This document shows, in pieces, positions 1-5,438 of a DNA stretch of 6,150 nucleotides. A program made the translations under genes and the position numbers. Positions within the stretch are counted from its first letter, which is position 1. Each line of letters opens with the position of its first letter. The stretch is from assembly GCA_018335765.1 (NCBI GenBank), contig JAGXRU010000178.1, positions 1 to 6,150 on the forward strand, given 5' to 3'. The notes below the pieces were generated by a model. That model searched no databases, had not been told where the DNA came from, and saw only the letters and a program-made list of their open reading frames with translations. Source of the stretch: Alkaliphilus sp. (lineage in GTDB: Bacteria > Bacillota > Clostridia > Peptostreptococcales > Thermotaleaceae).

Positions 1-627
1 TTGTGTCGTACCTGAAATTAATTCATTTCTGGAAAAACGTATTGCTGATTCTTCATAAAAAATGGAAAAATCAAAATCAGCATACCTGTGAAGCAAAGGG
101 CGAATTCTACTTTCCATTTCAAGCTCTTTTAAGCCTAAAAAAAAACGCGAGCTACTATTTACCTTTAAAACGCGTTCTGTATCATTGTCCAAGTCATTGT
201 CCCAATAAAAAAGATCTTCAGTAAAAGCATTATAGTAAAGAGTATCAGCAGTTTTTTCACCTGTTTCTTCATTAGACCGTTGTCCTATAGATTTGAACGC
301 TACCGAGAGCCTTGTCTTGCCCATACCGTTGTAAGCGAACAAAGCAATACGTTTTTTAGTCTCTAATAGCTTTCTGAAATATATAGAAATATCTTCAAGG
401 GTATCAAATTGATTATTATACCCAATGCGCCTTAGGACAAAGTCGATATTTGCGAGCTCCTGTTCGGACACGCCCTCTTTTAATGAGTATTCAGTGGTTC
501 CTCTAGTTTTTTTATAATTTTCAGTAAACAATCTTCTATATTGTTGAAAATCATCATTGTTAAGCTTTTTATTCTTAAGGTTTTTAAAATCTACTTCTGT
601 AAATTTTTCTGGAATTCTTATAGTCAT
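1..627 (-). CDS. prrC: PrrC-like anticodon nuclease / AAA ATPase linked to type I R-M, N-terminal 209 residues (3' end outside window)
   Basis: Reading leftward from ATG 627, the frame stays open for 209 codons to the window edge, so the C-terminal part is not visible. A P-loop (Walker A) AYNGMGKT lies at residues 98-105 with K104 and T105, followed directly by RLS. A second block, YYNAFTEDLFYWDND, lies at 131-145. From memory, both blocks match the N-terminal NTPase domain of PrrC, whose E. coli form (about 396 residues) cuts tRNA-Lys at the anticodon when its partner type IC R-M complex is inhibited by a phage peptide. Position supports this: the gene follows hsdS immediately, overlapping it as ATGA, as prrC does in the E. 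coli prr locus. The roughly 97 residues before the P-loop are longer than I recall for E. coli PrrC. The nuclease residues (Arg/Glu/His in the C-terminal domain of E. coli PrrC) cannot be checked here. Family membership is well supported; nuclease activity is inference. The alternative is a related R-M-linked ATPase with another effector domain. Confidence 0.8.
   Translation of the reverse strand, partial: MTIRIPEKFTEVDFKNLKNKKLNNDDFQQYRRLFTENYKKTRGTTEYSLKEGVSEQELANIDFVLRRIGYNNQFDTLEDISIYFRKLLETKKRIALFAYNGMGKTRLSVAFKSIGQRSNEETGEKTADTLYYNAFTEDLFYWDNDLDNDTERVLKVNSSSRFFLGLKELEMESRIRPLLHRYADFDFSIFYEESAIRFSRNELISGTTQ
137..145. repeat. Nine-base A:T homopolymer inside the prrC-like gene
   Basis: Nine consecutive A on the plus strand read as nine T in the coding strand of the prrC-like gene, spanning codons for R161, F162, F163 and L164. 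A tract this long can slip during replication, and a one-base change would truncate the protein soon after the conserved block at 131-145. The tract is directly visible; any switching role is speculation. Confidence 0.6.
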
Positions 628-1823
628 TCAATCACCTCCTGAGTATAAGGATATAAGCCTTGTATTAAGGATTTTTTGTGTTGTTTTAACTCTTCTGTTT
701 TTTCGGATTGTGCATTGATGAGATCGTCTATCGTTGTGAGACAATCAGCAATGCGCTGTTGCTCAGCTTTATTTTTCGGATATTTTACTGATACTTTTCC
801 AATGACTTTAACAGATAAACCAGGTTGCGCTTGACCAGTAGCATATTGATTCAAGTTCATTTTTACTAGTTGAAAGTAAAGCCATTTCACAATTACATCT
901 TCTGATGGGTAACAGACAACCGCATGTTCTGTTGCATAAAATTTTCCTTGAACAAATGTAACATTTCCGCAAAGTGCGCCTTGCCTTCCGATTAATGGAT
1001 ACTCCCCCACGTGTGTAAATGTCTTGGAGAATCCCCGAAGTCCGTTCCCCCCATAACATGGGAACTCATTAGATGTTCGTTTATCATCAATTTCAGTAGC
1101 TGATATAAAATCACCCGCTTGCATTCTGCAAATATTGAATAATTTCTTTTCTTCCCACACCTCGCAAATTCCAAACTCTGGAAATCTCCACTCTGGTAGA
1201 CTTTTCTCCTCAGCAGGAAATAACTTTTGCATTAACCCTCTTTTATGGTCTTTAAGCACCAAAAGTTTTTCATTTTCTGCACTAATTAGGTCATCAAGAG
1301 ACGAGAGGCAGTCTGCAATTTTTTGTTGCTCTTTTTTATCAGGTTTTGGTAGCATAATAGCAGAAAACTGGCTGTAACTAACCATTTTACCATCTCTGAT
1401 TCCTTCCAAGTCCTTATTTAAATCTTGAATAAATCTGTTTGTCTTAAAATAATACTTATAATATTGTTCTACAATATCGACTTTTTTGCGTAAAATTATA
1501 TATGCTGGACTGCAAATACCGTGAAAAATGGAGTATTCAATGCCACCTTGAAAAGACCTCAAGCTTATTATAAAATCGCCTATTTCAACAACTTTATAAC
1601 TTTCAAGGCTTTTATCTGTAACAGATACATTATAATCAATATGATCTCTAGGAATTGCTCCATACTCTTGTGTAATAGCAAGCACAGGCAAATCAGAATT
1701 GTGATTTTTATTGCTAATTGGTTCAAAAATCAGATTCCCATTTTTACAAACAATAGCACCATTTGACTTAAACTCTGGAAACCTCAATTTTGGCACTAAT
1801 GTCGTTTTCTCTTTTTTATTCAT
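624..1823 (-). CDS. hsdS: Type I restriction-modification system specificity subunit HsdS
   Basis: HsdS (399 residues) recognises the bipartite DNA target and holds together the methyltransferase (M2S1) and restriction complexes. The two-fold architecture is intact. A start block PKLRFPEF (11-18) leads into target-recognition domain 1 (about 20-160, including SPAYIILRK near 105-113). A conserved helical spacer follows, EQQKIADCLSSLDDLI at about 165-180, running to LFP at 201-203. A second start block WRFPEF (212-217) leads into recognition domain 2 (about 218-350, with YGGNGLRGF near 257-265). A second spacer, EQQRIADCLTTIDDLI, lies at about 354-369. The two spacers form the internal repeat expected of HsdS and set the distance between half-sites. 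Length is normal, with no frameshift. The ATG at 1823 lies in ATGAATAA, overlapping the end of hsdR by 8 bases; only a weak GGGG precedes it, so coupling to hsdR translation is likely. The recognised DNA sequence cannot be deduced here. Confidence 0.96.
   Translation of the reverse strand: MNKKEKTTLVPKLRFPEFKSNGAIVCKNGNLIFEPISNKNHNSDLPVLAITQEYGAIPRDHIDYNVSVTDKSLESYKVVEIGDFIISLRSFQGGIEYSIFHGICSPAYIILRKKVDIVEQYYKYYFKTNRFIQDLNKDLEGIRDGKMVSYSQFSAIMLPKPDKKEQQKIADCLSSLDDLISAENEKLLVLKDHKRGLMQKLFPAEEKSLPEWRFPEFGICEVWEEKKLFNICRMQAGDFISATEIDDKRTSNEFPCYGGNGLRGFSKTFTHVGEYPLIGRQGALCGNVTFVQGKFYATEHAVVCYPSEDVIVKWLYFQLVKMNLNQYATGQAQPGLSVKVIGKVSVKYPKNKAEQQRIADCLTTIDDLINAQSEKTEELKQHKKSLIQGLYPYTQEVIE
631..640 (-). 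promoter_or_regulatory. Very strong Shine-Dalgarno site for the prrC-like gene
   Basis: The coding strand reads AGGAGGTGAT, a ten-base perfect complement to the 3' end of 16S rRNA, with seven bases between GGAGG and the ATG at 627. It lies inside the last codons of hsdS. This fixes the start of the prrC-like gene and suggests efficient initiation coupled to hsdS termination at the shared ATGA. It is the best ribosome binding site in the operon. Confidence 0.9.
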
Positions 1824-4800
1824 ATGCTTTTAACCCCACAATCTCACGACCACCCGCCATTTTTTTTAAAAGTGGAATTAAATCATCCATCAGTCCTAAT
1901 TCTTTCTTGGTTCTATCCCTCCAGCCAAGGTCAAGCGGTTCAAGAAGGTCGCTTAATTTTTCACCGTCGAATATCATACGTCCAATAATTTCGTCAACAA
2001 ATGATTGTAAATTAGAAGGCTCAAGTCCATGTGTTGAAGCAATTTTAACAACCTCTTTTACAGATTTTTCTTCTTTAAATTTTTGATAACCGGCTCTTAT
2101 AGCTTTCTCATCCAAACCCTTGCCGGCTTCTAGGGTATCAATATATTCTTCGATATCCTTTCTTTCTTCCATCAAGTTAGAAGTAGAGCATATGAGGTCG
2201 ATTAATTCTTTTTTAGTCATCTTTTCTTTCGCTGGCACATCGGATTGCGTGTACTTAGAAATAAGAGACATAATATAGTCGTAGTCAATTATGGCAGAGG
2301 AAAACAAAACAAACTCAAAATCAAGCTGCTCAACTTCTGGTACCTTATGATCTAAATCTTTTCCTTGCTGTGACTTTAGCTGTTGTGCTGTTTCAATATA
2401 CACTCCACGGAATGCACGTAAAGTATCTTCTGGTAACAATTCATCTATCTTTGTAGCTTGTTCTTCTTTTATATCGGTATATTGATCAAGCTGTGTTTTA
2501 AGCCGTTGCACTTCTTTAAATTTATCAATAAACTCTGCACGTGCTGTATCACCTTTTAAATTACTTACTTTTTCCGGTCTGCATTCTAATCCTTGAGATT
2601 CCATGAATTTTTCAAGAGCCAACACAGCTTTTTCAAGTTTTTCTACAACAATTGGAGCTGGGTCAACAAGCCAAATTTCCTTTATTTTTTCACTGTTCTC
2701 TTTACCTGAGAATAACTTTATGGCGTAATTAACCTCATCTTCATGACCTCTGAAATCTATTATGTTACCATAAGGTTTAGTAGGATTTAATACACGATTC
2801 GTTCTTGAAAACGCTTGTATTAAACCATGATGTTTCAAGTTCTTATCAACGTATAAGGTGTTCAGATATTTAGAATCAAACCCTGTTAAAAGCATATCTA
2901 CAACAACGGTAATGTCAATTTTATTTTCGTGTGGATAATCTGTATTAGAATATTGTTGATCTTTGATTCGTTTTTGCACATCTTGATAATACAAGTCAAA
3001 TTCATTTATGCTATGAGTTGTCTTATATGAATCACTGTAGTCTTTAATGATTTTTCTTAATGCTTCTTTTTTCATGTCTGGTTCTTGTTCATTATCAAGT
3101 TTCTCCTGAACAAGGTCTTCTTGAAGTTGCTTCACATCTTTGTCACCTTCGGCAGGTGGAGAAAAAACACAGGCTATATTAAGAGGCTTAAAGTTAACGT
3201 CATTCTTCTTTCGTTCTTCTTGCAGTTCCTTAAATAATTCAAAATATTCGATAGCATCATTGATACGCGCTGTAGCAAAAAGAGCATTGTAACGTCTGTT
3301 GTAAGTTGCTGCATCATGCTTTGCAAGTATAGCTTCAGTAATCGCTTTTTTGCTTATGGTTGCGTCTGCTTTTGCAGCTTTTTTAACATCATCGGGCTTA
3401 AAATAATCAATATGAAACCTAAGAACATTACCATCATCGATGGCATTTGTTATTGTATAAGCATGTAGCTCTTGTTGAAAAACATCTTTTGTAGTTCGAT
3501 AAGAACCAATAGTTCCATCAATTTGCTTGCAGGTTGAGTTTTCTTCAAAAATAGGCGTTCCAGTAAAACCAAAAAGTTGGGCCTTTGGAAAAAAACTCTT
3601 TATTGCATCGTGGCTATCACCGAATTGGGATCGATGACATTCATCAAAAATAATTGCAATACGTTTGTCACTAAGTTTTGTCAAACGTTCTTTATAGGTT
3701 AATTCGCCCTTTTTCTTTTTCTCTTGGTTCCGTTTACTGTCTTCATTGAGAGCAAGCCCAAGTTTTTGGATAGTGGTAACAATGACTTTATCCTTATAAT
3801 CATCGGAGGTAAGTCGTCTAACTAAACTTTCAGTATTTGTGTTTTCTTCAACACATCCTTCCTGAAATTTATTAAACTCTAAACGAGTCTGTCTATCTAG
3901 GTCCTTTCTATCTACGACAAATAAACACTTTTCAATGCCTGGATTATCCTTCAAAAGTGTAGATGTTTTAAATGATGTTAAGGTTTTACCACTTCCAGTG
4001 GTGTGCCATATATATCCATTTCCTCTGTTTTGTGAAATACACTCCATTATTGCCTTAACAGCATAAATCTGATATGGGCGCATAATCATTAGCTTTTGCT
4101 CGCTCACTACAAGTACCATATACCTGCTAATGAGCTGACCAAGGGTACATTTTGGTAAAAAGCTATCTGAAAATTCATAAAGGTTCGTTATTTTGTCATT
4201 TTTTTCGTTGGCAAACTCATATATTGATAAAAATCTTTCATCTGCATTAAAGCAGAAGTGTTCCTTGTGATTATTTGAAAAATAATACGTTTTTGTTTCA
4301 TTACTCACGATGAACAGTTGCATAAAGCAAAGAAGTGAGTTAGTGTAACCATTTCCTAGATCGTTTTTATAATCAACAATTTGTTCCATTGCCTTTTTAG
4401 GGGTAATAGTTAGCGATTTTAATTCCACTTGAACTACAGGAACGCCATTTATGAGTATAATAACGTCATATCGATGATTGCTGTTATCTGTATTTATTCG
4501 TAGCTGGTTTATGACTTCAAATTCATTTTTACACCAATCTTTAATGTTTACGAGCGTATACTGCAGTGGCGTATCATCATCACGTTTAAATGTATTAATC
4601 TCTCGTAACGTTTTAGCTGCTGTGAATACATCCGAAGTGATAATACTATCTCTTAAACGTGCAAACTCAGAATCTCTTAATTTAACACGATTCAGCTTCT
4701 CAAAATGTTGTTTAAAATTAGCCTCAAGAGAGGCTTTATCTCTAATGTCGTCGCGATACGTGTATTTTAAGTCTTCAAGCTTCTCAATAAAAGCTGACTC

Positions 4801-4824
4801 TATATGCCTTTCTGCTTTCATCAT
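1816..4824 (-). CDS. hsdR: Type I restriction endonuclease/translocase subunit HsdR (type IC, EcoR124I-like)
   Basis: HsdR (1002 residues; EcoR124I HsdR is slightly longer) translocates DNA using ATP and cuts unmodified DNA when bound to the HsdM/HsdS core. The N-terminal PD-(D/E)xK nuclease shows D120, E134 and K136 (in VELKS), followed by the RecB-type QxxxY motif Q148-Y152. Helicase motifs follow: MRPYQ (248-252), Walker A TTGSGKT (275-281), DECH box (394-397), TGTP (421-424), LTGFD (646-650) and QAFSRTNR (670-677) with R674 and R677. The last ~260 residues are the helical C-terminal region typical of EcoR124-type HsdR. All catalytic residues are present and the frame is unbroken, so the subunit looks functional. 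There are two adjacent ATG codons, at 4824 and 4821. AGGAGG is 3 bases from the first and 6 from the second, so the second may be the true start, giving 1001 residues. The gene follows the regulator by about 70 bases and overlaps hsdS by 8. Confidence 0.98.
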   Translation of the reverse strand: MMKAERHIESAFIEKLEDLKYTYRDDIRDKASLEANFKQHFEKLNRVKLRDSEFARLRDSIITSDVFTAAKTLREINTFKRDDDTPLQYTLVNIKDWCKNEFEVINQLRINTDNSNHRYDVIILINGVPVVQVELKSLTITPKKAMEQIVDYKNDLGNGYTNSLLCFMQLFIVSNETKTYYFSNNHKEHFCFNADERFLSIYEFANEKNDKITNLYEFSDSFLPKCTLGQLISRYMVLVVSEQKLMIMRPYQIYAVKAIMECISQNRGNGYIWHTTGSGKTLTSFKTSTLLKDNPGIEKCLFVVDRKDLDRQTRLEFNKFQEGCVEENTNTESLVRRLTSDDYKDKVIVTTIQKLGLALNEDSKRNQEKKKKGELTYKERLTKLSDKRIAIIFDECHRSQFGDSHDAIKSFFPKAQLFGFTGTPIFEENSTCKQIDGTIGSYRTTKDVFQQELHAYTITNAIDDGNVLRFHIDYFKPDDVKKAAKADATISKKAITEAILAKHDAATYNRRYNALFATARINDAIEYFELFKELQEERKKNDVNFKPLNIACVFSPPAEGDKDVKQLQEDLVQEKLDNEQEPDMKKEALRKIIKDYSDSYKTTHSINEFDLYYQDVQKRIKDQQYSNTDYPHENKIDITVVVDMLLTGFDSKYLNTLYVDKNLKHHGLIQAFSRTNRVLNPTKPYGNIIDFRGHEDEVNYAIKLFSGKENSEKIKEIWLVDPAPIVVEKLEKAVLALEKFMESQGLECRPEKVSNLKGDTARAEFIDKFKEVQRLKTQLDQYTDIKEEQATKIDELLPEDTLRAFRGVYIETAQQLKSQQGKDLDHKVPEVEQLDFEFVLFSSAIIDYDYIMSLISKYTQSDVPAKEKMTKKELIDLICSTSNLMEERKDIEEYIDTLEAGKGLDEKAIRAGYQKFKEEKSVKEVVKIASTHGLEPSNLQSFVDEIIGRMIFDGEKLSDLLEPLDLGWRDRTKKELGLMDDLIPLLKKMAGGREIVGLKAYE

Positions 4825-4827
4825 CGG

Positions 4828-4833
4828 CCTCCT
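4828..4833 (-). promoter_or_regulatory. Ribosome binding site of hsdR
   Basis: The coding strand reads GAGAGGAGGCCGATGATG. The AGGAGG core ends 3 bases before the ATG at 4824 and 6 bases before the ATG at 4821. Normal spacing favours initiation at 4821, which would remove one methionine from the longest frame. Confidence 0.8.
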
Positions 4834-4871
4834 CTCATAACAATTTAGAATTAGATATCCTTACATTCATA

Positions 4872-4881
4872 AACAATTGTT
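4872..4881. promoter_or_regulatory. Palindrome between the XRE gene and hsdR
   Basis: AACAATTGTT is a perfect 10-base palindrome in the 69-base gap between the regulator stop and hsdR. A related half-copy, CATAACAATT, occurs at 4836-4845, against CATAAACAATT at 4868-4878. A poor promoter-like pair may also lie here (TTGTTT at about 4872-4877, TCTAAT 15 bases downstream). This could be a secondary operator or simply AT-rich chance. It does not resemble the repeat in the main promoter. Confidence 0.25.
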
Positions 4882-4893
4882 GTTCCTTAAAAT

Positions 4894-5103
4894 TCATTTC
4901 TTAAGTACTTCTACTAGATCTTGTTCTATATTTTTTCCTTTACATAATTCAATCAACGCATGTCTTGCAATTCTATTTGGTTTTGTGCGACCATTTTCCC
5001 ATCTGTTTACAGAAGTAAATCCAACGTGTAGTTCGCGTGCAAGACCTTCTTGAGAAAGCCCCAACTCTAAACGTATTTTTTTCACAACTTCATTTAATTC
5101 CAT
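4894..5103 (-). CDS. XRE-family helix-turn-helix transcriptional regulator, first gene of the R-M operon
   Basis: This 69-residue protein is essentially a single Cro/C1-type HTH domain. Residues 17-25 (SQEGLAREL) form the first HTH helix and residues 28-37 (GFTSVNRWEN) the recognition-helix region. They are followed by GRTKPN (38-43), the usual turn of the family, and a short C-terminal helix. No sensor or protease domain is present, so it probably acts as a small dimeric DNA-binding protein. The start ATG at 5103 has AGGTGGTG eight bases upstream, a moderate ribosome binding site. It is the first gene after the operon promoter and is co-directional with hsdR, so it probably autoregulates and times restriction expression, similar in concept to controller proteins of type II systems. 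That role is inferred from position. Identity as an XRE HTH protein is clear from the motif; the target site is not proven. Confidence 0.92.
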   Translation of the reverse strand: MELNEVVKKIRLELGLSQEGLARELHVGFTSVNRWENGRTKPNRIARHALIELCKGKNIEQDLVEVLKK

Positions 5104-5154
5104 ATAGATAGCACCACCTATAAACTAAAAAATTTGCAGAATCATACAAGATAA

Positions 5155-5183
5155 AGTATAGCATAAGCTATAGCATTTTGCAA
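5155..5183 (-). promoter_or_regulatory. Sigma-A-type promoter of the XRE-hsdR-hsdS-prrC operon
   Basis: On the minus strand, -35 TTGCAA (5183-5178) and -10 TATACT (5160-5155) are separated by exactly 17 bases. TGC directly before TATACT makes an extended -10. The -35 matches consensus at 4 of 6 and the -10 at 5 of 6. Transcription would start near 5148, about 45 bases before the regulator ATG. This is the only good promoter seen for the operon. Confidence 0.75.
5157..5176. promoter_or_regulatory. Probable operator: two direct 8-base repeats in the promoter spacer
   Basis: The coding strand reads ATGCTATA-GCTT-ATGCTATA, two identical 8-mers with a 12-base period, roughly one helical turn. The centre is also an 8-base palindrome GCTATAGC (5167-5174), and ATAGC/GCTAT flank a four-base gap at 5158-5171. 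The element fills the spacer between -35 and -10 and overlaps the -10, so bound protein would block RNA polymerase. The adjacent XRE protein is the obvious candidate binder, which would give negative autoregulation. The repeat is seen; the binding is inferred. Confidence 0.55.
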
Positions 5184-5220
5184 TTTAAAAATTCCATATT
5201 CCGCTAAGCAAATGGACAAT

Positions 5221-5252
5221 AACGCCTTGAAATCAATATTCAAGGCGTTTTT
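5221..5252 (+). terminator. Rho-independent terminator, rightward, with no upstream gene
   Basis: AACGCCTTGAA (5221-5231) pairs perfectly with TTCAAGGCGTT (5239-5249) across a seven-base loop, and the stem runs into five T (5248-5252). The T tract follows the stem only on the plus strand, so it stops rightward transcription. No rightward gene precedes it, since the next gene to the left is leftward. It may be left over from a displaced gene, may end a small unannotated RNA, or may block readthrough into the next gene. Confidence 0.85.
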
Positions 5253-5438
5253 CTACCGTATTCAGTTTACCTTTGACCCTCAGTTCACAATTTGTCTTTA
5301 TGACCACTTGTATTTTTTCCTGCATTCTTTATTATATATCACTTATTCACCTATTCGGACAAACAGAATATTATGTAATAGAATGAAATAACAATTATAT
5401 GAATTTTTCAGTGCGTGAATAAAAAAGGAGGGGAAAAT

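Larger units (their letters stand above)
5104..5438. other. Divergent intergenic region between the R-M operon and the spore-protein gene
   Basis: This 335-base stretch has no convincing gene. It holds, left to right, the ribosome binding site and leader of the regulator gene, the leftward operon promoter with a repeated operator-like element, a rightward rho-independent terminator without an upstream gene, and the AT-rich leader of the rightward spore-protein gene. A short inverted pair TATTC/GAATA (5352-5356 and 5366-5370) lies in that leader. No direct repeats marking an insertion and no tRNA or integrase remnants were seen. Confidence 0.75.

Noticed and set aside
3..224. Rightward open frame of 73 residues at the left edge
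   Set aside because: It lies antisense to the prrC-like frame, which has a perfect ribosome binding site and a P-loop. The rightward frame shows no family motif and no ribosome binding site.
808..1174. Two overlapping leftward frames (83 and 60 residues) inside hsdS
   Set aside because: They are alternative frames of the second recognition domain of an intact hsdS, with no motifs and no plausible start signals.
1816..1823. Possible frameshift joining hsdR and hsdS
   Set aside because: The eight-base ATGAATAA overlap is a normal start/stop overlap, and both proteins are complete at expected lengths.
1135..2086. Three rightward frames (80, 81 and 98 residues) opposite hsdS and the end of hsdR
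   Set aside because: They are antisense shadows of conserved coding sequence; their composition (Ser/Phe/Ile rich) is that expected from reading the opposite strand.
4478..4840. Rightward frame of 120 residues opposite the hsdR N-terminus
   Set aside because: It is antisense to the HsdR nuclease domain with its D120/E134/K136 motif, and no ribosome binding site or domain is visible.
5212..5391. Rightward 59-residue frame in the intergenic region
   Set aside because: The terminator hairpin lies inside its first codons, there is no ribosome binding site, and the peptide is Phe/Tyr/Leu rich without any pattern.
5366..5395. Possible sporulation (sigma-E-like) promoter for the spore-protein gene: GAATATT, then ACAAT after about 18 bases
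   Set aside because: The -35 part is acceptable, but the -10 matches CATACAAT only in its last five bases; no sigma-K-type CATAnnnTA was found either. It is too weak to annotate.
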